Below, in pieces: positions 35,561 to 47,916 of a DNA stretch of 64,000 nt (within the stretch, counting starts at the first letter, position 1; each line of letters opens with the position of its first letter). Where the stretch lies: positions 992,001 through 1,056,000 of the forward strand of contig JBCAMK010000018.1 in assembly GCA_038503065.1 (NCBI GenBank). The letters are read 5' to 3'. Source of the DNA: Paragyromitra xinjiangensis (taxonomy: Eukaryota > Ascomycota > Pezizomycetes > Pezizales > Discinaceae). Both the position numbers and the translations under genes were made by a program. Under the pieces are notes generated by a model. That model saw only the letters and a list, made by a program, of their open reading frames with translations, ran no database searches and had not been told where the DNA came from.

Positions 35561-38193
35561 TATAGTGAAACCGGAACTTGACCATACATGGGCCCAATTC
35601 AAAGGGGGGGGCAAGAATTCCTAAACGAGTCTCCAAAATAAACAACTATAGCCGCCAGCAGATTTAATAACCTAAGAGAGCTATTTCCTTAAGTGGGGAT
35701 ATCTCCCGGGGGATATAATTTCCTAGAAAGACCGTGAATGGTATCTTAACGTATCTAAAAGCATCTCCCAGCTAGGACGCAGCACATACAATACAATCTG
35801 ATTGCTCTAATACTCCTGCTCTCCATAAAATATCTATTTTTAATAGGTTGGAATTCATCAGACAACTTCAACCCCACACAACAGTCTCCGCTAACCCTGT
35901 TATCTAGAACTCTCTCAGGTTCAGACAGTCATGGGTTCGCTCAAATCACTGTAAAATAGCCTGATGCTAAATTTTCGATTAGTAGCGTTCGTGTATTTCC
36001 CCGAAAACTCCCCAACAAGCCTTCCAGGATTTACCATCAATTATAGTGAGGATATATACCTAACCTATGGAGATATATTGGGGGTAAAACAAGAACTTGT
36101 TACAGCAAGAAATTAGCAGGTTATACCGATTTACAAGCCTCCTACGGACCGATCTGTTTACGGAGGCACGACCTACCCACACACCGATGGATAGGTTTTA
36201 CCATAACCTGCCCAAAATTGAATGGTAGGAATTTCCAAGATCAAAGATAAACTAAGTCACATATACGACGCCGAAGTCGATATGACCCATCAGTACAATA
36301 AAATCGGCCTAAAGCTTCATCTGAAATGTTCACGACGAGGTTGGGCTGAGGCGTTGAGCAGCCGGGTAACGGCCCTGGGTGCCTGCACAAGGTGGAAGTC
36401 GTGTTTTCACATGTTTCAAGCTTGCTGATGCAGCAGCTGCACGCTGGTGGGTGGTGAGAAAAAGCAGATTACGCAAAGGTACTCGAAAATGACACCGAAT
36501 CCGAAGGAAACGTTTGATATGTATACTTGCTCAAGTATCGCCAAAATGAAGGTTCGCAAGAGGCTGGCAACGACAATGCACCTGAAATTTTCTTGCGGCT
36601 TGAGCCCAGAACCAAATCAAACTCGGGTGGTCGGGGAACCGCGAAGCTTGAAGTTTGGATAACGAACAACACACGCATAGATGGACTAGGATAGGAGGAG
36701 GAGCGGGAGATTTTCGTATCAATCCATGGATTGAATCACAGCAGGGGGATATGGTGGCGATTGCATAATCTACCAGGGTGCTTATTCTATCTATTTATTA
36801 CCTTTACGTGGGAATGTATGTGTGCCCACCGCTATACTCTACCTGAAATCCCGCGGGCTGTTGCATTCCTGCAGAGTATACCAGACCGTCGGCAGAGAGG
36901 TGGGGGAACCCAAGGAATGGCTGTAAGAGAATCAATATAGGTATTAATCTGGCCGGGCAAATGAGGGTGTCTCAAGTTTCTCCGGGTTTGCATGGAAAGT
37001 TTTTTCCCCACGTCCGACCGGTTCGACGAATGTCAAGGACTAATGGTATGCGGGGCATCGCTTTTGTGGTTTTTGGAGAATAGGAAGGTTGGCCGCTGCC
37101 ATCTGGATAATTGAATCTAGATTCTTTGGGCCAAATGTGGAGACAAAATATCTTTTGGCTGGAGGAAATCATCCATTCCTAAACCAATGCGGCAGTTTCC
37201 TTGGCGATGGGATCTGAGACATGAACGCCTCTCGATCTTAAGCCACGGCAGATGCACTACCTTTCTAGGAAAAAGAAAACGCGAGGAAGGTCAAGGGAAA
37301 TGGCTATTTTCTCTTTGAAGTGATTGCAGTAGCCTAAGAGAGGTCCCTGCCAAGAAAATGGTTCAGGTTTCACTCACAGTGTGAGTGAGACTATAAACAA
37401 GTTGTTATCTTCATCTTGAAGTCGTTGTTTTCAAGCACCGAGAACACAGACCATCTCGGTACCTATTGCTATAATTTATTCCAATCGTGCTCGGAACCGC
37501 ATCCCGGCAGGCTGCATGTGGGTCAACTGGCCCGGAGGATAGCAAAACCACCCACCACCCAACTAATTCAGCGGATATTTCCAACTTCGGGTATTCGCCC
37601 TGAAGACGTCACGGGTAGGTGCATTCCCAACTGGCCGACACCTACCTTCTTTCCCCGGCGCTCCCCATTCGCATACAGGCAACATTCCAGCGACAGGTAA
37701 GGGGAGGGCCCTACCTACATCACACGGCTTTACGCAGCTCGGAGGGCAGGAAGAACCGTCCAAAGCTTCCCTGCGGATGCGTACTGGGCGACTGTTTCTA
37801 CCCCACGGTGCTTGTGCGCCTGAGAATTTGGACCTGCAGCCTTGTAATTGTCTTTTTTTCCGTGCATCCAGCAACGGTGGATATATAAGAGCTGAAGAAC
37901 TTCTCCACATTCCTCAGAAAGCATTGGCTCGCCATACGAACACTCATCCACCCGAAAAAAAAGGACTTTCTCACCGCCTATTATCAATACTAGATAAACC
38001 GGTATACTGTCAGCCTGTTACCCATTCGCTGTTACTGAACTTTCGCTTCACACACATACCATTTCGCCGAAAACCTCTCGTGAATTCCTACTATTTGCCT
38101 CACTTAGCGTCTAGGCGGACTGGGGGATCTTTTACTTCATTGCCAAACTGCCCAACCTCATAGCTCCGCTGCTAGGTATCAACGTCGACAACA
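35561..38193. other. gene-poor region
   Basis: No supported gene. Open frames at 36222-36662 and 37416-38163 are short and overlap on both strands. A short palindrome, TCACTCACAGTGTGAGTGA, lies at 37371-37389. The 200 bases before 38194 may be the promoter of the next small gene. Confidence 0.4.
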
Positions 38194-38538
38194 ATGGGCT
38201 GCATGTCCTCAAAAACGGTCCCGCAAGAGGAAGAAGTCATAAATGCGAAGCCGATGCCGCAAATCGTACGTTATTTCGATCCCATAGAACTCCAGTTCCT
38301 CGAGATCGAACTGACAACTACACAGAGTTGGCCAACGAAATGTTATCGAAATCCTGGTGTTCTGCCGGCCACGCTCGCCATAGGATACCCGTATCCTTAC
38401 CCAGATGGCTATCCGAATACGCCTCCACCCTTCCCAATACCTATCCGAGGCAGCGATCAAGATGTCCATAACGAGAAGTTTGCAAATTGCGGGAAATCTC
38501 ATGGAATGCGAAGACGAGAGGGGGAGCCAAGGATCTAA
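38194..38538 (+). CDS. small orphan protein with N-terminal lipidation motif
   Basis: A single 114-codon frame. It starts MGCMSSKTVP, where Gly2, Cys3 and Ser5/Ser6 form the usual signal for N-myristoylation with neighbouring palmitoylation, so the product may attach to membranes. The middle is rich in acidic and Pro/Tyr residues (GYPYPYPDGYPNTPPPFP), and the end is basic. I do not recognise a family. The frame stands alone in a gene-poor region, so it is only moderately supported by its N-terminal motif and length. An intron may be missed. Confidence 0.4.
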   Translation: MGCMSSKTVPQEEEVINAKPMPQIVRYFDPIELQFLEIELTTTQSWPTKCYRNPGVLPATLAIGYPYPYPDGYPNTPPPFPIPIRGSDQDVHNEKFANCGKSHGMRRREGEPRI

Positions 38539-39260
38539 TTTTTGATTGCATATAGCTACGTCCATGATTATAGTCGTTTGAGAAGAAAAGGGATGACAAT
38601 CTGAAGCTGGTCTGGAATAAAATGTGATATCATGAACGGGGCAGGCAATTTGGGGGCTTCTCTGCTTTTTTTTTTTGCTTATTCGGGACGCACTGGGATG
38701 GGATTTGGTGACCGGCGTGTTTTTTCCTTCATAATTAGCGAGTGCTGTTTTTACTCTAGGAATATCTATTATGTTTATATTTGTATTTTTTTTGTATTTT
38801 TTTTAAGGGGAACTCAGCCCAAGGGTAAGGACGGCCAGCATTTCTCCAGATGTTTTGCTTTTTCACTTTTATCACGGTTAGATCGGATTAGATCTAATTC
38901 AACAGACAAACATGTTTCTGGATTACAGAGTTTCATATGTATCTTATTCCCTACTTGCCAAAAGTAGTGCCAGTAATTTGCTTGGGCTATCATGAGAGGT
39001 CCCAAAATTAACACATAAATGGCATCTTATCATTCCTACTGTTTTACCCCTCAAGTCCCAAATACACAACTGGCAGAAAGTCTGGGGATCGTTCTCACAT
39101 ACAAGTACTAGTTACCAGTAGACTGATTTTGGTTCTGGTGATATTTATTCCCGTCTTAAGTCTTGTATCTGCATTGTTTTAGCTTATTTTTTCGTAGTAC
39201 ACATACATTGTTAAAACTTTTGGAGAATAGGACTCTATCCGGCTTCAGGGTAAAAATAGA
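38539..39260. other. gene-poor region
   Basis: The 3' flank of the small orphan gene and T-rich sequence. No gene seen. Confidence 0.4.
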
Positions 39261-39509
39261 TACCGTATAAACCCTCTTAAGAGGTATGCCCCATATACAG
39301 TTGGTGCAAGGAAATTACTCAAAATGGCTAGCGCATGCGCTGCGGCCTCCTTAATCAACCTCTACCAGACCCAGCATTTTTGGGCCTGAGAGCAAGGGGT
39401 CTGGATGAGGACAATCAAGCGGTCGCGGCGCATGTGCTAGCCATTTTGAGTAATCTCCTTGCGCTAACCGTATATGGGGTGTACCTCTTAAGAAAGAGTT
39501 TATACGGTA
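39261..39509. mobile_element. long-armed hairpin MITE, TACCGTAT ends
   Basis: Arms 39261-39340 and 39428-39509 are inverted copies over about 80 nt with few mismatches. The outer tips read TACCGTATAAACC and its complement; the arms share TTACTCAAAATGGCTAGC. The loop is 87 nt and has its own small inverted pair (CAGACCC / GGGTCTG). Length 249 bp, TA at both tips, no coding capacity. The form is that of a Tc1/mariner- or pogo-derived MITE or foldback element. Confidence 0.75.
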
Positions 39510-41867
39510 TATTCACGCTGTATATTTGTCCGATTACTGGAATTATCATTATAGAGATTCCTTTCTAGGATTTGATTATATTTCCTTAGCTTTATTGGCA
39601 AGCCAGGAAGACTATTGGGAAAAAGAATAAGAGACCATGTAGTGTATGCAGAGAATAATTACAGAATGCTGTGGCGCTGTGCTTTTTGGCTTGTGAAGAT
39701 CATCTAATTAAGCAGCCGCTAGGGTTTGAATTTAAACTAAAGTCCCGGGCCTCGCCCCAGATTTGCAGCATACGTACATTTAGGCGTGTACCTAATCAAT
39801 GAATCAATGAATCAATCAACATATGTAGGCAGCCAGACTATTTACCCAGAACCGCGCTTGATTGATTGATTGAGTATTTTATTGTTTTTCTCTAGTTTGG
39901 CCATCGGGAATTGTGTCTTAATTTGTGAAATTTGGCATCAAATAGTTTCTTATCATGTAATTCTGGTAACATGGCTTTGAACCCCTAACCCTAGTATCAA
40001 TGATCAAACACCCACTAAATTTTAGATGTAAGTATGTATATGTAGTTCTATCGCTAGCGCCCCTTGGTATTTCGGTACTAGAAGCAGGAGATATTGCGAG
40101 AAATTGGGAGAATTATGACAAAGTACCGGTCACTTCACTACTTATTTTGCTTCAAAAATATACCGGCAGCTCAAGCACATGATAAGCACGGGCCACTCTC
40201 TGGCTCAGGGACGTTACAGCTATACAGTGATCAATATTATGACTGGCTTTACTTGAAAGCGAAGAATTTGGACAGAATATAGGAGCTGGGAAGTTTAAGT
40301 TCTGGTAAGAGGTGAAAGGAATCCTCCCCGTCCTTTTTTTCCTCCTGTTTTTATTGCTCATTTCCCTTTCCATGGCGAAAAGCCACTAATAAGCCACGAA
40401 AATTGCTTTTACTCAGTTTCCCACGCAAGGCTGAAAGGTATGGTTTATTTTTCCCATGCTAGATTTTGCTTTATCTACGCATTTAACACGGAGGAGGAAA
40501 AAATCGGGACATCACCCCGTGGCCGGTAGGCTTACTTCTGAAATAGCTGCAGGTCACTTAGGAAAAGGGGTTATTGACAAATGAGGTGGAACAAATATGC
40601 GCTTCTACATGTAGAACGTATACCCTCAAAGGGGTTTTTGCTTATGAATGCATTAGGTCCATCGACAAGAAATTCGTTAGAACTCCCTAATAGGAACTTT
40701 GTGCAAAGGATCTACAGTCACCCCTAGAGAGCCAATTGTAATGGCGAATAGAGTAGAGAGCTACAGATCTACCAACAGGAAAATTGAAAAAAACTTTCAA
40801 GATCAAATGAACTAAATTACCACGAAGCTTCTCTTAAATTTGAACCTCTTAGATTTGTGGGATCGATCACTGGCTTTGCTAGGCGGCACTCCCTGTTCGC
40901 CGTCACCCCAGGTTCGCTATCACCCCGGGGCGACCGTAGCCCTGGTTTTCAGCCAATAAGATGGTGATCGGTGTCAATAAATTTTCTTGAAATCGGAACT
41001 AGATTTGTTTGCGCAAAGGGCCTAATTTCTCTTACCAAGACTTGTACACTATGCATCAAGTGTCCTCGACAGGGCGCAAAAATCAAGCTTTAGGCTATGG
41101 TTTTGAAATTGAGTCCTCGTATGTGTATCTATAAATTCTTCTCCCGTCCGCCAACTTCAAGAGTTACACAGCTCAACATCTTCGATATCGATCCGTTGAA
41201 TTCGAAGCTAGCTAGAGTCAAATCAAAATATTGCCTTATCCAAGAGCTATGGTTTAAATCTAAAACAGACATCATCATTTTTTCCCTCTTCATTTCCCCC
41301 TTTTTCTGGCTTTGGACGGCTCGAATAAGCATGGCGCTTAATTTACGAGTTATCTTGTTCTGTTATTCTCATGGCCAATATGCTATGGTTCGACCCATAC
41401 TAGTCTCGTGCCCACGTTGCGGTTGCCCAGATTTTTATCTGGATTCTCCCTGGGAAAAATCGCGTCAACTACCCAAAATAAATAGCGATTTTCCCAAAAG
41501 GTCTGGAATCGAGGCTAGACTCATACCCCATACACCTAGATCGTCGAATTGGATATCATAATTTATGTTCAAGGCACCTCTTCCTAGTTGTTTGTATGAT
41601 AGATAGAAGTAGATTGGTTTTGTTTCATTGCGGAGTTTTCGGATGCAAAAATAAGAAAAAGGCTGCTAATGACTATGGAATGCATATTCGCCCCCGCACA
41701 GAACCAACGCTTATTCCCCTCTCCAAACAATTAGAATCCAGGTCCAACTGACAATCGCAACAAAAAAAACAAGAAAGCTAGTGGTTTAGACACTCTCATC
41801 TCCCAGATAAGATGCCCATCCCTTTACCAATGAAACCGCCTTTCTTTAAACTTTGCTTCGGATCCAC
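39510..41867. other. gene-poor region
   Basis: No gene is supported. AATCAATC words near 39797-39823 face TTGATTGATTGATTGA at 39859-39875, forming a small inverted pair. One TACATGTA lies at 40606. A 154-codon frame at 41097-41561 with a CPRCGCPDF motif and a hydrophobic stretch is noted but not called. Confidence 0.4.
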
Positions 41868-43479
41868 CTAAGTTCTTCCTTCCTTCACCATAGCTGCTAA
41901 AACCGCTGCCCCTAAAATACCCCCATCCTTCGCTTCTACTAGCCTAACTGTCTTTCCCTTCGCTTCTATCCGCTTCCCCACGATCTCTTGCATGAACCCC
42001 TCACACCGCACCTTAAAACCTGGGTACTTCTCTAACACAGTCCCAGTATAGCCTACCACGATCTCAACGCCATCAGCGCTCAGTTCGTTGTTGACCCCTA
42101 ATACGCCTACTGTGGCGGCTGCAACGAGCGCTGCGGCACGTGTAGAGACCCGACCACAAACGCGCTTGAATTTTGCTGCTGTTTGAAGGTTCCAGGAAGC
42201 TGGAAGCACCTCTTCTGGGGTAAAATACTCTTGCAGTATCGCTAGAACCTCGCTGTCGTCGAGAGCAGTCTCAACATCAGCACATAGCTTAGTTTCTACT
42301 CCGTATGGACAGTACATCTTTGCTGGCAGCCTTCCGGAGTAGGCAGCAAAGAGATCTAGTAAAACAAGCCGGACTATTTCGCCAAGATAGCGCCCCGAAA
42401 CCATCTCTTCAAATGGTTGGAATCCTGGTTTTTCGTTTTCTGCATCAAGTTGGCGATCCCATTCTGTCATATATGGTTCCAGCGCTGACGCAGTCCCGCT
42501 GATACTCCACTCGGTATTTAGCAGCATTGTATCACCTGCACCTGATTTCTTAATATGATGGAGTTTAGACACAGGACATAGACATGTAGCATTGGTGCCT
42601 GTCCCGACTATGATCCCGGCGGCTGCGCGGGAACGTTTAGTGGATGCAGCATGGACGTAGGCAGCGGAGAGAAGGGTGGAAATGGAATCGTTGGTTATGG
42701 AGATGATTTCTATGGAGGGGAGAGACGTAGAATTGAGCATACGGGTGGTGTAGGCATGAGAGAGGAGGAGAGAGAGGTTATTGGTTCCGGTAAAGGTGAA
42801 GCCTTTGCCCATGGGCATAAGCATAGCAGAGTTGTGAGAAGTTTGTCTAGAATAAAAATGAGCATCTAGTCTCAAAAGGTAGATTATTTTTGGAATATGG
42901 AGTTGTGAAATTGAGGGTTCTATACTCCATAGGAAAGCTAAACGTGATTCCCAACTCCATCCCCTCCGCTAGTGTAGCACCCCTTGTAGCTGCATCTACA
43001 GCATCGAGATAACCGGTTATAACGTCTGCAATTCTCTCCGCGACCCAAGCAAACAGCTCCTCGGCGGTGGTAGACTTAAGATATTCGGGGATACTCCAGC
43101 TCCCTTGAGTTGATATCCTCAGTTTCCCACCACCGGCGCTCCCATCCTCTTCCACATCCTCCGAGTCGTAGGTACCATTCCCGCTTAGCGGGCCCTCGCC
43201 GAATAGCTCAACAACCCCAACACGCAGGTTCGTTCCACCCAGGTCAAGGGCCAAGAACCGTCCTGTTTCCTCCCCACTTGGTAGAACACGCACAGGTGTT
43301 GGCAAGAATTGGGACGTCGATTTCAACGCGAGATCATGGAAGACATCTTCGAACGCCTTTGAGAGTCGCGACAGGTTCTTCAGTGGCGTTTCGAGCTTCT
43401 GGAGGAGCTGTAGCTCAGCATCCGTCGAGGAGCTTGTAGTAGCTGCTAAGGTTGAAGTAGGAATTGCAGACGGCGCCAT
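41868..43479 (-). CDS. hexokinase-family sugar kinase, probably N-acetylglucosamine kinase
   Basis: Two exons on the minus strand, 43479-42926 and 42846-41868, give 510 residues. The 79-nt intron splits SFPM-E-Q. Phosphate and sugar motifs are clear: LALDLGGTNLRV (from about 76), ITFSFPME, ISITNDSIST with the catalytic Asp, GIIVGTGTNAT, NTEWSISG and SGRYLGEIVRL. The SFPME form and the LMPMGKGF segment after it fit the fungal HxkC/Ngk1 group rather than glucose hexokinases. That group phosphorylates N-acetylglucosamine or acts in regulation. Substrate is therefore inferred. Length is normal. The start chosen is MAPSAIPTS; an in-frame ATG lies 24 codons upstream but is followed by a poly-Pro run and is less likely. 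Confidence 0.88.
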
Positions 43480-44909
43480 AGGAAAAAACGAATAAACATT
43501 TGGGGGAGGGGGAGGAGGCCCAGTATTTATCCCCCGTCTCCCGTCACACATGGTGTCGCGTGCCAATCAATACCCCCGCAGCTTGTGCTCCCCCTCGTTG
43601 CCTTGTTGGGTGTCACAGTGGTAACTAGTTGACATCGTTTGGCAAATATGCATTCCGATGTTCTCTTCAGCCTCATCATCATCATCGCAGTCACCATTTG
43701 GTTATCTATATGCAATCAACCTCGATAATAGCAAAAATACCGCTTGTCAAGTGGAAATTTCTACTTCTTACGTGGGCTTTAGCAGCCACCTCTTGGCGAC
43801 GTGATGGTTAGGGGGAAATCTCAGCTTTTCTTGCTCTAAGGATAGAGACTGAGATGCGTGAGATGCGTTCCCAAGAATGGAAGGAGAAAAGCTCTGAAGG
43901 GTCCACGATCCTTGCACGCTGGTTCTATATTTAGTTTTGTAGTTTCTTACCAATGACATACCTACCTTAATTCGTGGTGATGCTCCGTTTTTCCCTGCAG
44001 TTGCCCCGTGTAACTAGAGTAGGTTACTACATTTACGCATGATCCGTAATTATCTTTAGTGGTATTACAGAGTGATCAGCTACCAGCGGCGTCCTTATCA
44101 TCAGAAGCCGTGTTTCAGTATCAGCCACGCAGAGCGTTCAGAGCGTTTTGCAACGATGGTGGCACTAACGGTCGCGTTGGGGGGATATTTTACCTGTCAC
44201 TCCTAAATATCTCTCTCTCCTTGGTCCCGATGTATCATATAGCGCAAAAGGATATGTTTAGAAATCAACTTGTTTGCTGGTAATCCCTCCAAGCAACTCA
44301 CCAGTGGTTAAATTCAAGTACTTCTCTTGCTTCACTCCTGCTGGAAATAGCTTTGTATAGCTAGAATTGTTTGTAGGTGAGTAGCGGTACGCATCTGGTG
44401 TCGTGGGATATTACTTGCATTCACCTACTCTAATGCTGTATACCTACCTGCGATCTTTTTTTTGAAATTGTGTTCTTGTCGCGTCTTGACTCTTGAGAGC
44501 CACTGGCAAATTCTACCAAACAAGCTACGTTTGCTATGCCTAAAGTTTCAAAATTAAAGAAACACGTGAGAGAAAATAGCTAGTATATCAGAGTGAATAT
44601 AAGGACTTTAACTTCCTGTTTTCTCCGCCTATACCACATGTCACCTTTAGATCTGGTTTTCATTCTCCTCCCTTCTCACCCTCCTCCTCCTCCTCCTCAC
44701 ACGAGAATCATACCCTATAGCTATCACTACCCATTTTACCCCATCTCCCCTCCCACATCCTTCATTTGCTACCTCTCCACTTCTCCCCTCAGAACCCCTC
44801 GTACCCCAAATCCATCGAATCTCCCAATCCCTCCTCATACTTCTATCCTGCTCGCTTACCTCCATCTCTTCCAACTCCCTCCTAGTGAACTGCAAATTAA
44901 AGCACTGGG
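43480..44909. other. intergenic region
   Basis: Holds the promoter side of the sugar kinase (-) and of the next small gene (+). C-rich sequence near 44670-44880 (CCTCCT, CCCTCC words) may be a pyrimidine-rich leader. No gene is supported. Confidence 0.4.
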
Positions 44910-45254
44910 ATGTGCTTCCGTGATCCCTATGATGCTCTAGACCCTTCTATGATGAGGGAGCTAAATGGCATGCTGCTAGACCAAGCTACAAAAAAGGAGG
45001 AAATGAAAAGAACGAAAGTGCGAGAGAAGGAGCAAAAAAGGCAAGCAAAGGAACAGGAGAGAATAGCAAAGGTCAAAGAAAAGCTGAGACAGAAGTACGG
45101 ACCTATGTTACAACCAGCACCGAGCACAAAACAGAAGAGATGTGAGTCTAGTTCCAGCAGCTCAGAAGATACACACTTGTGCCAGCATTGTCGGCGTCAT
45201 CGTCGATCACACGATTCGGGGTGTGTGATATGTCCCCTTTCTATTCAACTTTAG
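44910..45254 (+). CDS. small protein with basic helix and CxxC-x10-CxxC motif
   Basis: A single frame of 114 codons after a long pyrimidine-rich leader. The N-terminus MCFRDPYDALDPSMM is followed by a strongly charged, probably helical or coiled-coil region (about residues 25-67, rich in Lys, Glu, Arg). The end has CQHCRRHRRSHDSGCVIC, a C-x2-C-x10-C-x2-C spacing that could bind zinc. No family is recognised. Composition and the ordered Cys pairs argue for a real gene, but no homologue can be named. Confidence 0.45.
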   Translation: MCFRDPYDALDPSMMRELNGMLLDQATKKEEMKRTKVREKEQKRQAKEQERIAKVKEKLRQKYGPMLQPAPSTKQKRCESSSSSSEDTHLCQHCRRHRRSHDSGCVICPLSIQL

Positions 45255-46038
45255 GACAGGATTTGACAATTTTATAAGCCCAAGCCCAAGATCACGGGAG
45301 AAGATAGAGAGAGTTCTCCTGCGCGGTTTACCCACATAGAGTTTGGTAAGTTTATATCGGCTTGTTCTGAGCTCTAGCCCTACGTCACAGGAATTGATCG
45401 TTGTGTAGGCGAATTTCACAGTGCACCCCCGCCCCATCCTACGCTGAGGGAGCCGCTGCCGCTGGAAGTTGAATCGGAAATTGTGGCAAAGGCTGCAAAG
45501 CCAGAAAAGTCTCCACACTGACGATTGAGCCTTGCTAGGCGATTCAAAAAGGATGCTCGTATAAGGCTACGGGTGTTTGGCGAGGGCGGGCAAACCACAA
45601 TTAGTCGTGTCTCTGTATTGAGCTTTAGGGCTCTCCGCTATTATTGAATAAACGTTCGATACGCGAACGTCTCCACAATACATGAAAAAATATTTCGAGT
45701 GATCATTCATGACACGGACTTTGATAGTTGAGCTTGGGACCTCATGTCAGCACTACTAGTAGAAGTAAATAACTCACAGCGTAGATCGGGTATCCTACAA
45801 GATACTTTGCCTACAGTATAATATATAACCTAGGCGTTGCAAAGGTTGGCGGCAAACGTAACTAGCTCTACCATTTCATCTACGAGATGTGTCAGACAAC
45901 AGCCTAGTATCCTATAACATATATCGCAGCGAACTTCGCTCCTTCCCACTAAAGCCGTCTCCTTCTCCTTACTCGAACAATCACCACCTTTCACGATACC
46001 TAGGCCATCTTTGACACAACCAAACTCTAACTGCCACC
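45255..46038. other. intergenic region
   Basis: No gene seen. The last 200 bases before 46039 are rich in CTCC/TCCTT words, as expected for a fungal leader. Confidence 0.4.
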
Positions 46039-46401
46039 ATGTGCTGTTTCTCGAAGCGTTCTATCAGTCAGAAAAGCCAAGAACTCAGCCCCCAAGGATT
46101 TTTCGCTGCTACGAATGCGAATTTAGCTGAGGGAGATAGAATTAGGATGAATACGGCCAGAGAGAGTCGTGGACGGGAGCAAGATAGGGGTGGGCAAACG
46201 GTATGATACATTCGATACATTCTCGAGTTTATAGTTTCTCTTTTTTTTTAGGAAACCAACGTTTTAAGGTCACAGGTTAAAAATGCAGGAGCAGCGGGCC
46301 CGTCAGGCAAGAATGTAAGCCCCTTCTATTCAGGCACCTTTTACCATCTAGGTGATTGATTGTGCTATATATTAGTCCGTCTCTAGAAACGAGAACGATA
46401 G
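46039..46401 (+). CDS. possible small orphan gene
   Basis: The ATG sits in an excellent context (gccaccATGt). Exon 1, 46039-46200, ends at GTATGA; the intron ends TTTTAG at 46251. Exon 2 is 46252-46314, followed by GTAAGC. Both exons are phase 0 and stay open (MCCFSKRSISQKSQ; then ETNVLRSQVKN). Exon 3 from 46387 closes after four codons, giving 79 residues. A weaker acceptor at GAG (exon from 46394) would instead extend the protein to a stop at 46498. The product is Ser/Arg/Asn-rich with a Cys-Cys start and no known domain. Support is from splice signals and start context only. Confidence 0.35.
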
Positions 46402-46498
46402 CCGCAGGGGTGAAAGCAGTAAGAGTACTGTAGGAGTGATAGATACGAGGACAATTGAGAGACCTGAGCTGGCAACAAACAAAAATTCCAGCGGCTAA

Positions 46499-47715
46499 GT
46501 TTAACGGGTCAAGTATCCGGGTTTTAAGACTGTTTACGAGTAATTGAACTGGGGAGATGGAGGTTCTTCGGGCTGGTTTCTCAGGAATTTTTACGTTTAA
46601 GCTAAAGTTGTTCAGCAACCATCTCGGGGGTAAGCCCTTCGAGGATGAATAGAATCAATCTTTAATTTTACTCTCCAGACGTCCTTTTCTATTTGCCTGC
46701 CGGCGTCATGTCTCAGGGTTAAGTACCAGAGACACATGCACCCGCCTCTATGTTGCTCCCACTAACTCGTTTCTAATCTTCTCCTTTGTCCTTATCTCAA
46801 GCCACTTATAACTACCTGCTTAAACTTGTAATTTATCATCATCTTCAACAATATAGCAATCTACGGCGGTAGATTCGTCCCCTCGTTTATAATGAACAAA
46901 AAACACCGTCGAACATGGGCATCAACTATTCTTCATTATCTACGGGTGCTTGAAAAGAACGAAGGGACTAAAAAGCTCGGGAGAGGAGGGAGAGAATGGC
47001 AGAGACGGAAGAGAACGAATGTGAGAGGAGAACTGATCTCATAGGCTATGACGATCCCGTAAGTCCGTCCTTTCTCAAAAGCCCTACGAAAGCTAGCTGA
47101 TCTACTAGGGCTCTTCAAGATGGGAGAAATTTACGAGGAAGATTAGGGGAAAATGAGCCACAGTAGTAATGGTGGCAGGCCTGAAGGGAACAGTGTGGGA
47201 CACAGTGGAGATGTCGTCAACACAGGCGGAAATGGAGTAAATATATTCTCAGCCGCCTTTATTACAGGGCTATATATTGGGGTTAACCGTGACATAGTCT
47301 CAATTTGAGTGATGATGATGACAATAATAAAGATACCGGTGGCCGTGAAAAATTATTGGGAAGGCCAGGAGCATTCATCGAGTAAATTCCGGAGTCAACC
47401 CAAACCACTCACTAACGGAAGGTGATGTAAATTGGTAAAGCTCGCAATGACGAGGTTGTTGGGGTCTTTCTCTTTTATGCAAAAATGCACTGCGGAAAGG
47501 GTTAGGCCGAGTGATACATCAGCATCTCAGGGTGGCTCTACATCCGAAATTTTGTAGTATGTGACCCCACGTTAGGGAAAATTTGGCATGCAACCTTCGA
47601 TTGTTCAATCACTCATACTCCCCAACCATCATCCACTCTGCATCGCGCTCTCTTTGTCTGCAGCAGTTATCATCCGTGCCCACCCACCGACAGCTTTCTC
47701 TCTCGCGAATCAACA
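46499..47715. other. intergenic region
   Basis: No gene is supported. The last 130 bases are a pyrimidine-rich leader for the small gene at 47716. Confidence 0.4.
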
Positions 47716-47916
47716 ATGTCATCTAACTACTTCGTTTACCACCTCGCCCCGACACCCCAGACACCGTTCTGGCACTACGGCTACTATCTAACGAGTTTGA
47801 AGTGTGAAGAGCTTCCGGACATCAACCACTACCAGCCGAAATGGATCTATAACGAAGAGACAAGAACGTACACAGCCATTGATCCCGGACAGCTATACTT
47901 GTGGAAGGGCAAATGA
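47716..47916 (+). CDS. small orphan protein A, YQPKW family
   Basis: A single 66-residue frame beginning MSSNYFVYHLAPT. It is clearly homologous to the 64-residue product of 48963-49157: about 35 residues are identical by hand alignment. Shared blocks are VYH-APT, P-WHYG-Y, YQPKW-YN, TRTYT and a final LW. Differences are mostly conservative (F/Y, I/V, D/E), as expected if the protein is under selection. It is rich in Tyr, Trp and Pro, has no signal peptide and no membrane segment. A splice-donor-like GTAAGT follows 13 bases after the stop, so an intron in the 3' untranslated region is likely. Function unknown. Confidence 0.7.
   Translation: MSSNYFVYHLAPTPQTPFWHYGYYLTSLKCEELPDINHYQPKWIYNEETRTYTAIDPGQLYLWKGK

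Noticed and set aside
41097..41561. 154-codon frame with CPRCGCPDF
   Set aside because: A single Cys cluster is too little; no splice context or homology, and composition is like the surrounding DNA. It remains a weak candidate.
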